Assembly: GCF_900113745.1 (NCBI RefSeq)
Contig: NZ_FOQL01000001.1
Location: 1-64,000, forward strand
Direction of reading: 5' to 3'
From: Pseudomonas guineae
Lineage (GTDB): Bacteria; Pseudomonadota; Gammaproteobacteria; Pseudomonadales; Pseudomonadaceae
DNA: 64,000 nt
Below the pieces are notes generated by a model. The model had not been told where the DNA came from and did not search any database. It was given only the letters and a program-made list of their open reading frames with translations. The first letter of the stretch is position 1; every line of letters begins with the position of its first letter. Shown one piece after another: positions 49,120 to 58,032 of the stretch. The translations under genes were made by a program, and so were the position numbers.

Positions 49120-49914
49120 CTACTGACGCATACCACGGCCGCTGACCAACAGGCGGATACATACGCCGTAGAGCACCGCAGTGGCCACCAGCATAAAACT
49201 GATGGCCACACCGATGCGGATATCCGAAACACCGAGAATGCCGTAACGGAAGGCATTGACCATGTGCAGCACCGGGTTAACCAGCGATACCGTCTGCCAG
49301 AACGGCGGCAGCAGGTTGATCGAGTAAAACACCCCGCCCAGGTAGGTCAGCGGCGTCAGTACAAAGGTCGGGATAATTGAAATATCGTCAAAGTTGCGCG
49401 CAAACACCGCGTTGATAAAGCCACCGAGGGCGAAGATAGTCGCGGTCAACAGCACCACCAGCACGGTCACACCCAAGTGATGCACCTGCAGCTTGGTGAA
49501 AAACATCGACAGCATGGTAACGATAAAGCCGACTGCCAGGCCGCGTAGCACACCGCCGGTCACATAGCCGGTGAGGATGATGTGCGGCGACACCGGCGAG
49601 ACCATCAGCTCCTCAATCGAGCGCTGGAATTTGCTGCCAAAGAAGCTCGACACCACGTTGCCGTAGGAGTTGGTGATCACCGACATCATGATCAGCCCAG
49701 GCACGATGTACTCCATATAAGTGAAGCCACCCATGTCACCAATCTGCCGGCCGATCAGGTTGCCGAAGATCACGAAGTACAGAACCATAGTGATCGCTGG
49801 CGGCAGCAGCGTTTGCGGCCAGATACGGGTGAAACGACGAATCTCGCGGTAAACGATGGTGCGCAGCGCCACCATATTGGCGGCCAGCTCGGAATTCAGA
49901 TAATTGCTGCTCAT
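49120..49914 (-). CDS. ABC-2 type permease (YadH-like)
   Basis: A 264-aa protein with six membrane segments (for example LLPPAITMVLYFVIFGNLIG and FALGGFINAVFARNFDDISI) of the ABC-2/drug-resistance DrrB type. Together with the adjacent ATPase it forms an exporter whose substrate is unknown. Its start overlaps the ATPase stop by 4 nt. Confidence 0.9.
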   Translation of the reverse strand: MSSNYLNSELAANMVALRTIVYREIRRFTRIWPQTLLPPAITMVLYFVIFGNLIGRQIGDMGGFTYMEYIVPGLIMMSVITNSYGNVVSSFFGSKFQRSIEELMVSPVSPHIILTGYVTGGVLRGLAVGFIVTMLSMFFTKLQVHHLGVTVLVVLLTATIFALGGFINAVFARNFDDISIIPTFVLTPLTYLGGVFYSINLLPPFWQTVSLVNPVLHMVNAFRYGILGVSDIRIGVAISFMLVATAVLYGVCIRLLVSGRGMRQ

Positions 49915-50843
49915 ACGACCGCCCCTGCCAAGTTCTTCTCAACCAGAGAGACGAACAGCTCCTCCAGGCGATTGGTTTTATTACGCAAACTGAGCACTTC
50001 GATGTTCTGCAGCGCCAACTGACGGAACAGTTCGGTAATGCCCTGGTTTTTGTCCACCTGCACCTCAAGGGTGTGGTGATCCAGCAGCTGCGCCGCGTAG
50101 CCAAGCAACTGCGGCGGCACCAGCAGCGATTCCTTCAGATCAAGCAGGAAGGTTTCCACGTGCAGGGTCTTGAGCAGGTCCTTCATGCTGGTGTTTTGCA
50201 CTATCCGACCATGGTCGATGATGCCGATGTTGCGGCACAGCTGTTCGGCCTCCTCTAGGTAGTGCGTGGTGAGAATAATGGTGATGCCCTGCTGGTTGAG
50301 TTCGGTAAGAAAACTCCACATCGAGCGGCGCAGTTCGATATCGACACCCGCGGTCGGCTCATCAAGGATCAACAAACGCGGCTCATGCACCAGTGCGCGG
50401 GCAATCATTAAGCGGCGCTTCATACCGCCGGAAAGCTCGCGTGACGGCACATTGTGCTTGTCCCACAAACCGAGCTGGGTGAGGTATTGCTCGGCACGCG
50501 CCTTGGCGATTTTTGCAGGAATGCCGTAATAACCGGCCTGGGTCACGACAATGTCGAAGGCTTTCTCGAACTGGTTAAAGTTGAATTCTTGCGGCACCAC
50601 ACCCAGGCAGCGCTTAAGCGCCGAGGGCTGTTTATCCAGATCATGGCCGAACACATTGACGCTGCCGCTGCTTTTAGTCACCAGCGTCGAGAGGATACCA
50701 ATGGTGGTGGATTTACCGGCACCGTTAGGGCCTAGCAACGCGTAAAAGTCACCTTCAGCTACGTCTAGGTCGATGCCATGCAACGCCTGGAAGCCGTTGC
50801 CATACGTCTTGGTCAACTGGCGAATGGACAGAGCAGTACTCAT
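49911..50843 (-). CDS. ABC transporter ATP-binding protein (YadG-like)
   Basis: A 310-aa ATPase. Walker A is GPNGAGKST, the signature is LSGGMKRRL, Walker B is RLLILDEPTAGVD, and the H-loop is TTHYLEEAEQ. A C-terminal extension of about 90 residues is typical of drug and lipid exporters of this group. Start ATG 50843 has no clear ribosome site; an upstream in-frame start is possible. It pairs with the YadH-like permease. Confidence 0.92.
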   Translation of the reverse strand: MSTALSIRQLTKTYGNGFQALHGIDLDVAEGDFYALLGPNGAGKSTTIGILSTLVTKSSGSVNVFGHDLDKQPSALKRCLGVVPQEFNFNQFEKAFDIVVTQAGYYGIPAKIAKARAEQYLTQLGLWDKHNVPSRELSGGMKRRLMIARALVHEPRLLILDEPTAGVDIELRRSMWSFLTELNQQGITIILTTHYLEEAEQLCRNIGIIDHGRIVQNTSMKDLLKTLHVETFLLDLKESLLVPPQLLGYAAQLLDHHTLEVQVDKNQGITELFRQLALQNIEVLSLRNKTNRLEELFVSLVEKNLAGAVV

Positions 50844-50972
50844 AAGAAATACACACACCAAAAAATGAAAGAATTGAATGCCTGACTCACGCGGCAGGAA
50901 CAGTCGCCAAGTCTAGCGCCAGCACGCCAGCTGGCTAGAGGTTTTCTCAGTCGCCGCCCTGCGTTGAGCAGC

Positions 50973-51593
50973 TTAGGTCAATGCTGTCATCACTGACGTC
51001 CGGTATGCCGGGCGCTCCTGCAAGCGTGTGTACCAAGCCTGCAGATGAGGCAGCTGTGGCCGCTCAATGGGCATCTCAAACCACGCGTAGATGAAGCAGC
51101 CTAAAGGAATATCGCCCATCCCAAAGTTAGCGCCCGAGAGGTAGGGCTGCGAGGCCAGCGCTTGGTCTGCCGCCTCCAGCAACTCACCACAGCGCGTGAG
51201 CGCGGCCGCAATAACGTCATAATTGCGTTGCTCAGGCGGAGTACGCAGGGTACCCAAAAACAGATCGCGAAATGGAGCAGCAAGTGTGGATGTAGTCCAG
51301 TCCATCCACTTATCCGCCTGGGCACGTTGTATAGGATCTTTGGCATACAAAACGCCGTCAGCGTATTGCGCTGCTAGGTAGCGGACTATGGCATTGGACT
51401 CCCACAGCACCAGGCCATCATCTTCAATTACCGGCACCAGACCATTGGGGTTCATTGCGAGATAGCCCGGGTCATTAACCAAACCAAACGCCCCTCCCGC
51501 ATCGATTGCTTCATACGGTACGCCGGCCTCCTCTGCGCACCACAACACCTTGCGCACATTATTGGAGTTTTTACGGCCCCAAATTTTCAGCAT
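50973..51593 (-). CDS. glutathione S-transferase family protein
   Basis: A 206-aa GST with an N-terminal thioredoxin-like domain (MLKIWGRKNSNNVRKVLWCA, the glutathione site near NSNN; WESNAIVRYLAAQY gives the SNAI motif) and a helical C-terminal domain. Probably a GSH-dependent detoxification enzyme. Start ATG 51593 begins the fold. The neighbours (transglutaminase-like and YadGH) do not suggest a specific substrate. Confidence 0.88.
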   Translation of the reverse strand: MLKIWGRKNSNNVRKVLWCAEEAGVPYEAIDAGGAFGLVNDPGYLAMNPNGLVPVIEDDGLVLWESNAIVRYLAAQYADGVLYAKDPIQRAQADKWMDWTTSTLAAPFRDLFLGTLRTPPEQRNYDVIAAALTRCGELLEAADQALASQPYLSGANFGMGDIPLGCFIYAWFEMPIERPQLPHLQAWYTRLQERPAYRTSVMTALT

Positions 51594-51703
51594 CGCCTGA
51601 GTTCCTTCGGCTGGGTTAATCAACATTCTTTGACTGCCATCCTACTATCCCACCCCGAAGAAAACAGACACGGAAATTGATGTTGGCTATCGAGCGGCTT
51701 AAT

Positions 51704-52360
51704 TTAGCCCTCGGCCTCGCGGTGCATATCCCCCACTACCGGCGGCGCATCATCGTTAAATAAATGCGGATAACACTGCTGTAAATGACCGAAAAAGAGC
51801 GGCACTGGCACATCAGCAAAGTGACCGTGGCTGCGCAGGTATTCCATATGCTGCTGGCCGTGTTCGTTGTAAGGCTGAAATACGCTGTCGTGAATACCAT
51901 CGAACTCCAGTGCAGTGACCTTGAGCAGCTCACACAAGGCCAAGTTAAACGCCGGAGTGGCCTTAACCCAGCGCTCGTTCAGATACAGCTCGGTGTAACC
52001 ATGCATGGCGAATACGTCGCTGCGCAGCATCTCTAGCAGACGCGGGGTGGCCAAGTGATTGCGTACATCAGCAAGGCCAATACGTGCGGGAATACCACAA
52101 TGGCGGGCGCAGGCGGCGAGCAAGGCAGCTTTTGGCACGCAATAACTCTCCGCGGCCTGCAGCGCATAACTGGCCTTCAGGGTTTCTGCATCGAGGCTGA
52201 ATACATAGGGGTTGTAGCGAATTTCATCACGCACCGCGCAGTACAGACTAATGGCCTGCTCACGCGGGTCGCGACTGGTACCACGAAATTTTTCTGCGAA
52301 CTCCACCAGCGCAGGGTGGTCACTATCGATGAAGCGGCCGGGCTTGAGGTATTCGAGCAT
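51704..52360 (-). CDS. transglutaminase-like domain protein
   Basis: A 218-aa protein of the transglutaminase-like superfamily. The expected cysteine is Cys74 (ESYCVPKAALLAACARHCGIPAR) and the histidine His120 (MHGYTELYL). The Asp that usually follows (in W..vDpt) is Thr135 (WVKATPAFN), so activity is unclear. Start ATG 52360 has GGAG 8 nt upstream. It is divergent from fadE. Confidence 0.8.
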   Translation of the reverse strand: MLEYLKPGRFIDSDHPALVEFAEKFRGTSRDPREQAISLYCAVRDEIRYNPYVFSLDAETLKASYALQAAESYCVPKAALLAACARHCGIPARIGLADVRNHLATPRLLEMLRSDVFAMHGYTELYLNERWVKATPAFNLALCELLKVTALEFDGIHDSVFQPYNEHGQQHMEYLRSHGHFADVPVPLFFGHLQQCYPHLFNDDAPPVVGDMHREAEG

Positions 52361-52511
52361 CAGGGTTTCTCCGTGACTGAGAAACCAGTCTAGCGAAGCG
52401 AGCCCGGCCAATGTAACGACGATTCAGCCAAGCTCACCGCTCTTGTCGCCATCTGTGGCGACTACGCTCATGATGGTGCATCAAACACATCGTCATCACG
52501 GAGGATTCTGC

Positions 52512-54959
52512 ATGCTCGCTCTCTGGTTACTCGTCCTGCTGTTCGGCACGGCCTACCTCGCCCATCGTCGTTGCGCGCCGCTGCCCGCAATCGCCATAGT
52601 CGGTGGTTTCTTGCTTCTGATGGGCATCTTCAGCCACGCCCCCACCTGGCTGATGGGCATTTTCTGGCTGTTACTGCTGGCCGTAGCACTGCCCCTGCTC
52701 CTGCCGCAACAACGCCGAAGCCTGCTCAGCGCCCCGTTATTCAAGTGGTTTAAGCAAACATTGCCACCCATGTCTGCCACCGAACGCGACGCCATCGAAG
52801 CCGGTACGGTGTGGTGGGATGGCGAGCTGTTTAGCGGCCGCCCCAACTGGGACACCCTGCTCGCCTACCCCAAGGCGCAACTGACCGAGGAAGAACAGGC
52901 CTTTATTGATGGCCCGACCGAAGCACTCTGCGCCATGGTCAGTGACTGGCAAATTGGCCAAGAGATGGACCTGCCTGCTGAAGCCTGGGCGCACATCAAG
53001 GAACACGGCTTTTTTGCCCTGATCATCCCCAAAGAATATGGCGGCAAAGGCTTCTCAGCCTACGCCCACTCGCAAGTGGCGATGAAGCTGGCCACCCGCT
53101 CCGGCGACCTGGCCTCTACCGTGATGGTGCCCAACTCACTCGGCCCTGCTGAATTGCTGCTGCATTACGGCACCGACGAACAACGCAACCACTACCTGCC
53201 GCGCCTGGCCAGCGGTGAAGATATTCCCTGCTTTGCCCTCACCGGGCCGCTGGCAGGCTCTGACGCCGGTGCCATGCCCGATACCGGGATCATCTGCAAA
53301 GGCCAATGGCAAGGTAAGGAAGTTATCGGCCTGCGCCTGAATTGGGAAAAGCGCTACATCACCCTCAGTCCAGTGGCGACCCTACTCGGCCTGGCCTTCA
53401 AGGCCTACGACCCCGAGCACTTACTGGGCGAGAAGGAAGACCTGGGCATCAGCCTGGCGCTGGTACCGACCGAAACCGCTGGGGTAGAAATCGGCCGCCG
53501 TCACCTGCCTCTCGGTGCCGCCTTTATGAACGGCCCCAACTCCGGCAAGGATGTATTCATCCCACTGGATTACCTGATCGGCGGCCAGGAGATGCTCGGC
53601 AAAGGCTGGATGATGCTGATGAACTGCCTGTCTGTCGGGCGTTCCATCTCTCTGCCGGCAGTGGGCACCGGTGCCGCCAAGTTCACCAGCCTGACTACCG
53701 GCCAGTACAGCCAGATCCGCGAGCAATTCAACGTGCCCCTGTCTGCCTTTGAAGGCGTACAAGAAGCCATGGCCCGGATTGGCGGCAACGCCTGGCTGAT
53801 GGACAGCGCGCGCATCCTCACGGCCAACGCCGTGGACCTCGGAGAGAAGCCCTCGGTGCTGTCGGCCATCCTCAAGTACCACCTGACCGAACGTGGCCGT
53901 GAGTGCATCAGTCACGCCATGGATGTGCACGGCGGTAAGGGCATCATCATGGGCCCGAACAACTACCTCGCCCGCTCATGGCAGGGCGCACCTATTTTCA
54001 TCACTGTGGAAGGGGCCAATATCCTTTCACGCAACCTGATGATCTTTGGCCAGGGCGCGATTCGCTGCCACCCCTATGTACTCAAGGAAATGGCCCTGGC
54101 CAGCCATGAGGATCAAGATCAGGCCTTGCGGGAGTTCGATGAGCTGCTGCTGCAACATGTCGGCTTTGCCGTAAGCAACGCCGCCAGCAGCCTGTTGCTC
54201 AGCCTGGGCTTCGGTAGCTTCAGCCAGGAACCCGGTGATGACATCAGCCGGCCATACTTCCGCGCGCTCAATCGCCTGGCAGCCTCTTTTGCCCTACTCG
54301 CCGACACCAGCATGATGATCCTGGGTGGCGAGCTGAAACGCCGCGAGCGCTTGTCGGCACGCCTGGGTGATGTACTCAGCTATCTGTACCTGGCTTCAGC
54401 AGCCCTCAAGCGCTACCACGATCTGGGCTACCCAGAACACTCCCAACCCATGTTGCGCTGGGCCATGGAAGAGAGCCTGAGCAAGGCCGAACAAGCCTTG
54501 GAAGAACTGCTGGCAAACTTCCCCAACAAGCTGTTGGGTTGCGCCCTGCGCGTGCTGGTGTTGCCACTAGGCCGCAGGCATAAAGGGCCGAGCGATGAAC
54601 TGGATGCGCAATTGGCCGCCATTATCGGTCGCAACAGTGGCGACCCGGCGCTGGAGGAGCTGCTCGAAGGCTGCTACCGCCCGCAAGGCGAACAGGATCC
54701 GGTGGGTGCGTTACAATATGCGATGAACCTGCTGCAAGACGCACAACCGTTACAGAAGAAGCTGCACAAAGCCGTCAAATCAGGTGACGTTGAGGAAATG
54801 CCTGGGCAAAGCCTGATTGATGCCGCGCTGGCTGCCGGCGTCCTCAGCAGCGACGAGGCGCATAGCCTGCAACAGGCTGAAGCCGCACGCCGCGTGGTGA
54901 TCGATGTCGATGACTTTGCCAAAGAGGAACTGACCCTAAGCTCTGGCAAGGTGCGCTAG
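52512..54959 (+). CDS. fadE: acyl-CoA dehydrogenase FadE
   Basis: FadE performs the first step of beta-oxidation, making trans-2-enoyl-CoA with FAD. The 815-aa protein has an N-terminal membrane anchor of one or two helices (MLALWLLVLLFGTAYLAH and the LLLAVALPLLL stretch), then a FadE-type ACAD core (FALTGPLAGSDAGAMPDTG, the flavin segment). The FadE-specific C-terminal extension includes VHGGKGIIMGPNNYLARSWQ. The start with GGAGGA 6 nt upstream is preferred over an ATG 69 bp earlier. Confidence 0.93.
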   Translation: MLALWLLVLLFGTAYLAHRRCAPLPAIAIVGGFLLLMGIFSHAPTWLMGIFWLLLLAVALPLLLPQQRRSLLSAPLFKWFKQTLPPMSATERDAIEAGTVWWDGELFSGRPNWDTLLAYPKAQLTEEEQAFIDGPTEALCAMVSDWQIGQEMDLPAEAWAHIKEHGFFALIIPKEYGGKGFSAYAHSQVAMKLATRSGDLASTVMVPNSLGPAELLLHYGTDEQRNHYLPRLASGEDIPCFALTGPLAGSDAGAMPDTGIICKGQWQGKEVIGLRLNWEKRYITLSPVATLLGLAFKAYDPEHLLGEKEDLGISLALVPTETAGVEIGRRHLPLGAAFMNGPNSGKDVFIPLDYLIGGQEMLGKGWMMLMNCLSVGRSISLPAVGTGAAKFTSLTTGQYSQIREQFNVPLSAFEGVQEAMARIGGNAWLMDSARILTANAVDLGEKPSVLSAILKYHLTERGRECISHAMDVHGGKGIIMGPNNYLARSWQGAPIFITVEGANILSRNLMIFGQGAIRCHPYVLKEMALASHEDQDQALREFDELLLQHVGFAVSNAASSLLLSLGFGSFSQEPGDDISRPYFRALNRLAASFALLADTSMMILGGELKRRERLSARLGDVLSYLYLASAALKRYHDLGYPEHSQPMLRWAMEESLSKAEQALEELLANFPNKLLGCALRVLVLPLGRRHKGPSDELDAQLAAIIGRNSGDPALEELLEGCYRPQGEQDPVGALQYAMNLLQDAQPLQKKLHKAVKSGDVEEMPGQSLIDAALAAGVLSSDEAHSLQQAEAARRVVIDVDDFAKEELTLSSGKVR

Positions 54960-55076
54960 GGCCAAATCCGGCTTCGCGATATGACGACTGCAACGAAGCC
55001 GGGATACACCTCAATCAGGACAGCGGGCGGCGTCGGCTTTATACTGCGCCGCCCGTTTTACCTACAGGATTGCCCC

Positions 55077-55487
55077 ATGGCCAACGTTCACATCGACCAC
55101 CACCTCGCCCTGCTCCAGCACCTGCGCACCATATTGGTGGCTTTGGGCGAAGCCGAGCAGATCCTCGATGACAGCCACGCCATGTACCTGGAGCGCTACG
55201 ACGAATTGCTCAGCGACCTGCCGAGCGATCCCGAAGCCAGCCTCTACCTGGGGCAGGACTTGATCAGCCAGATCTTTCAGCGCTACCCGCAAATCGCCCA
55301 CCTGGTACCACGCGACCTGCTGTGGTTCTTCGGCGGTGATTGCCTGCACTTTATGCCAGATGATGAAATCGAGATGTATCAGGCCCTTGAAGAGCGCCGC
55401 TTCTACGCCGCAGAACACGATGAGCCGTTCGACTGGAATCAAGAAAAGCAGTTGCTGACTATGCCCACCCAAGGCGGCACGCACTAA
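55077..55487 (+). CDS. conserved hypothetical, PA2817-family-like
   Basis: A 136-aa acidic soluble protein. Segments such as HHLALLQHLRTILVALGEAE and LWFFGGDCLHFMPDDEIEMY match a small Pseudomonas family I recall as PA2817, adjacent to fadE. No catalytic motif is visible. Start ATG 55077 was chosen because the family begins MANVHIDHH; the ribosome site is unremarkable. Confidence 0.7.
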   Translation: MANVHIDHHLALLQHLRTILVALGEAEQILDDSHAMYLERYDELLSDLPSDPEASLYLGQDLISQIFQRYPQIAHLVPRDLLWFFGGDCLHFMPDDEIEMYQALEERRFYAAEHDEPFDWNQEKQLLTMPTQGGTH

Positions 55488-55507
55488 ACTGACGTCAAAG
55501 CACAGAA

Positions 55508-55545
55508 GAAAAAAGCCCGCACAGCATCACCGGCGGGCTTTTTTC
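55508..55545. terminator. intrinsic terminator after the PA2817-like gene
   Basis: Arms GAAAAAAGCCCGC and GCGGGCTTTTTTC with a 12-nt loop, flanked by A and T runs. Confidence 0.9.
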
Positions 55546-55564
55546 AGTAGTCAAACCTGCAGCC

Positions 55565-55596
55565 ACAAAAAAGCCGCTCACTGAGCGGCTTTTTTG
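55565..55596. terminator. intrinsic terminator for tRNA-Glu/Gly
   Basis: Arms GCCGCTC and GAGCGGC with loop ACT are flanked by A and T runs. On the minus strand it lies just 3' of tRNA-Gly, so it ends that transcript. It may also back up the terminator before it. Confidence 0.88.
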
Positions 55597-55602
55597 TTTA
55601 TT

Positions 55603-55678
<76 letters not shown>

Positions 55679-55706
55679 GGTTACAACATGTAGCAACAAC
55701 AAAAAA

Positions 55707-55782
55707 TGGCGTCCCCTAGGGGACTCGAACCCCTGTTACCGCCGTGAAAGGGCGGTGTCCTAGGCCACTAGACGAAGGGGAC
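55707..55782 (-). tRNA. tRNA-Glu (anticodon TTC)
   Basis: A 76-nt tRNA with encoded CCA. Acceptor GTCCCCT pairs with AGGGGAC. The anticodon stem-loop contains CTTTCAC, placing TTC at 55746-55748. It is the first tRNA after a strong promoter. Confidence 0.97.
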
Positions 55783-55857
55783 GCAGCCCGGAAGCTAAAA
55801 CTTCTATCCGGCTTCTACGCGTTTTGCCGTGAGGCATTGCGCTTCGAAGTGGCGCGC

Positions 55858-55886
55858 ATTCTATTGAGCCTTTGCAGGCCCGTCAA
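55858..55886 (-). promoter_or_regulatory. promoter of the tRNA-Glu/tRNA-Gly operon
   Basis: On the minus strand TTGACG (55881-55886) and TAGAAT (55858-55863) are 17 bp apart, with a GC-rich discriminator GCGCGCC. The TSS would be about 70 nt ahead of tRNA-Glu. Confidence 0.8.
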
Positions 55887-56004
55887 CCTCAATGTAAAAA
55901 ATTTTATAAATCAAAGACTTCAGCTGCAAAACCGCAGCTACTCTATGAGCCTCAGCGCTAAGGCACTACACTCGGGCGAAACCGGTAATCGAGAGACTGC
56001 ACCC

Positions 56005-56775
56005 ATGTCACCACTCGTGATTACCATATTGATTGTTTCTGGCATCGGTCTGTTGATCATCATTGCCTACATCAATCATATGGTCGAGAACAACAAACTG
56101 GAGAAGGCGCGCATCAAAGCCGACCTCAACGATCGCCTGCGCCGCAGCACCGACCTCGCAGAAACTCTCCCCGGCCAACTGATGACTCCAGCCCTGAAGC
56201 TGCTACTGAGTCGCCTGCAGCTGCACTTCAGTGAACGCATGCTGCTGTTGGAAAAAGGTAACAACACCCTCAAAGCGCGCATTGAAGAGTTACGCAAATT
56301 GATCGCACAGGGCGAATCCATTGTCGTAAACAACCCACCACAACCCATCCTCAATGAAGCCAAGGCCAAGGACGTTCGCTATCAGCTGGAGAACCTGCAC
56401 GGCCAACTCACCCGCTGCGCCAAAGAAGGCATTATCCCAAGCAGCGATGCCAAACACTGGTTGCAAGAAGTGCGGCATATGCTGACCCAGGTGCATATCG
56501 AATTTTTTGGCAACCTCGGCCAGCAAGCCTTGCAAAAGAACCAGCCCGGTCAGGCACGCCTAGCATTTGAGCGCGGCGTACAGTACCTGCGCAAACAGCC
56601 TGATCCAGCCCCCTATCAGACCACCCTGAAGAAATTCCAAGAACAACTCGCCCGCGCCAATGCCCTGGTGCTGGAAACCAGCAATACCGACGCCGAACAG
56701 ACCAGCGAACTGGATGCAGGCCTTGAATCGCTGGATGGCGATGACGAATGGAAGAAGAACAATATCTACGATTAA
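56005..56775 (+). CDS. membrane-anchored coiled-coil protein, unknown function
   Basis: A 256-aa protein with one N-terminal membrane segment (MSPLVITILIVSGIGLLIII), followed by a soluble, mostly helical part with coiled-coil character (LHFSERMLLLEKGNNTLKAR), and an acidic C-terminus ending DDEWKKNNIYD. It is likely bitopic in the inner membrane. I recognise no family. The open frame begins well upstream, but tRNA genes lie there, so ATG 56005 is the plausible start. It is followed 52 bp later by a GST gene. Confidence 0.7.
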   Translation: MSPLVITILIVSGIGLLIIIAYINHMVENNKLEKARIKADLNDRLRRSTDLAETLPGQLMTPALKLLLSRLQLHFSERMLLLEKGNNTLKARIEELRKLIAQGESIVVNNPPQPILNEAKAKDVRYQLENLHGQLTRCAKEGIIPSSDAKHWLQEVRHMLTQVHIEFFGNLGQQALQKNQPGQARLAFERGVQYLRKQPDPAPYQTTLKKFQEQLARANALVLETSNTDAEQTSELDAGLESLDGDDEWKKNNIYD

Positions 56776-56827
56776 TCCTCCCCGGCGCGCAGTGTGTGCG
56801 CTAATGACCTGCTAACGAGAGTCACAC

Positions 56828-57490
56828 ATGAGCCTGACTGTTTACGGTGCCCCATTGTCGCCCTACGTCCGTAAAGTTCGCCTGGTGCTAGCTGAAAAGG
56901 CCCTGGACTATCAACTTGAGATCGTTCTGCCATTCGCTCAGCCCGACTGGTTTAAAGACCTGAACCCACTGGCGCGCATTCCGGCTCTCAAAGACGGCGA
57001 ACTTGTCCTCGCTGACTCCAGCGTGATTTGCCAATACCTCGACGACAAGCATCCAGAGCGCGCCAGCCTACTCGGGCAAAATGCCGAACAACGCGCGCAG
57101 GTACGCTGGCTAGAAAAATACGCCGATTACGAGCTGGCGCCGCTATGCACCTTCACTGTATTCCGCAATCGAGTATTGAAGCCAAGCATGGGCAAGAGTA
57201 GCGATGAGGCCGCCGTGCACAAAGCCCTGCATGAGCAGCTTCCGCCTCATTTCGACTACCTGGAAAAAACCCTTGGGGCTACCGAATACTTGGTCGGCGA
57301 CAGCCTGACCCTGGCTGACCTAGCCCTCACCTGCCAGCTGGTCAATATGCAACATGGTGATGAGCAGATCGACGCCCAGCGCTGGCCTAACCTGAGCGCG
57401 CATTACGCGCGAATCAAGGCGCGCACTTCGGTGCAGGGTGTATTGCCGAGCGAGCAGAAGATGCTCGCCAAGATGAGAGCAAACGCCTAA
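56828..57490 (+). CDS. glutathione S-transferase family protein
   Basis: A 220-aa GST. N-terminal domain: MSLTVYGAPLSPYVRKVRLV, with the glutathione segment LADSSVICQYLDDKHP (SSVI motif). C-terminal helices end MLAKMRANA. It could be a detoxification GST or a stringent-starvation-like protein; sequence alone does not decide. It is followed by an unusually long terminator hairpin. Confidence 0.88.
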   Translation: MSLTVYGAPLSPYVRKVRLVLAEKALDYQLEIVLPFAQPDWFKDLNPLARIPALKDGELVLADSSVICQYLDDKHPERASLLGQNAEQRAQVRWLEKYADYELAPLCTFTVFRNRVLKPSMGKSSDEAAVHKALHEQLPPHFDYLEKTLGATEYLVGDSLTLADLALTCQLVNMQHGDEQIDAQRWPNLSAHYARIKARTSVQGVLPSEQKMLAKMRANA

Positions 57491-57495
57491 ACGTC

Positions 57496-57546
57496 AGCCC
57501 AAACAGCAAAAAGCCCGGCTAGTCCGGGCTTTTTGCTGTTTGGGCT
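57496..57546. terminator. bidirectional terminator with 23-bp perfect stem
   Basis: Twenty-three complementary bases (57496-57518 and 57524-57546) surround the loop CTAGT, containing CAGCAAAAAGCCCGG and its complement. It sits between the convergent GST and msrC genes and ends 4 bp before the msrC stop. Confidence 0.92.
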
Positions 57547-57549
57547 GGC

Positions 57550-58032
57550 TTAACAATCAGTGAGTTCGACAAACACCGCTGCCAGGCGCTCGATACCTGC
57601 TTGATCTGCCACGCTAAAGCGCGCCAGCGACGGGCTATCAAGGTCTAACACGCCAAGCAAACGCCCGCCCTTAAACAGCGGCACCACCAGTTCGCTATTG
57701 GAGGCGCTGTCGCAGGCAATATGCCCGGTAAAAGCATGCACATCCTCGACCCGCTGGGTTTGTCCGGTAGCTGCTGCAGCACCGCAAACACCCCGACCGA
57801 AGGGAATCCGCACACACGCGACATTGCCCTGGAAAGGCCCCAGCACCAACTCCTCACCCCGCGCCAGATAAAAGCCCGCCCAGTTCAAGTTGCCGATTTG
57901 TTGAAATAAAAACGCAGAAAACTGCGCCGCGTTAGCAATAAAGTCCCGCTCATCCGCCAGCAGTGCCTGCAGTTGCGTGGCCAGAAACGGATAGTCCTCG
58001 AGCCCCTGCTCGCTTGGTTGTAGATCAATCAT
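57550..58032 (-). CDS. msrC: free methionine-(R)-sulfoxide reductase (GAF domain)
   Basis: A 160-aa GAF-domain enzyme that reduces free methionine-R-sulfoxide. The three cysteines Cys73, Cys83 and Cys107 (VACVRIPFGRGVCGAAA, HIACDSASNSE) have the same spacing (10 and 24) as the E. coli enzyme's Cys84, Cys94 and Cys118. Start ATG 58032 overlaps the DUF815 gene by 8 nt. Confidence 0.92.
   Translation of the reverse strand: MIDLQPSEQGLEDYPFLATQLQALLADERDFIANAAQFSAFLFQQIGNLNWAGFYLARGEELVLGPFQGNVACVRIPFGRGVCGAAAATGQTQRVEDVHAFTGHIACDSASNSELVVPLFKGGRLLGVLDLDSPSLARFSVADQAGIERLAAVFVELTDC

Noticed and set aside
53421-53930. A 169-codon minus-strand frame inside fadE
   Set aside because: Antisense shadow of the acyl-CoA dehydrogenase; no start signal or family features.
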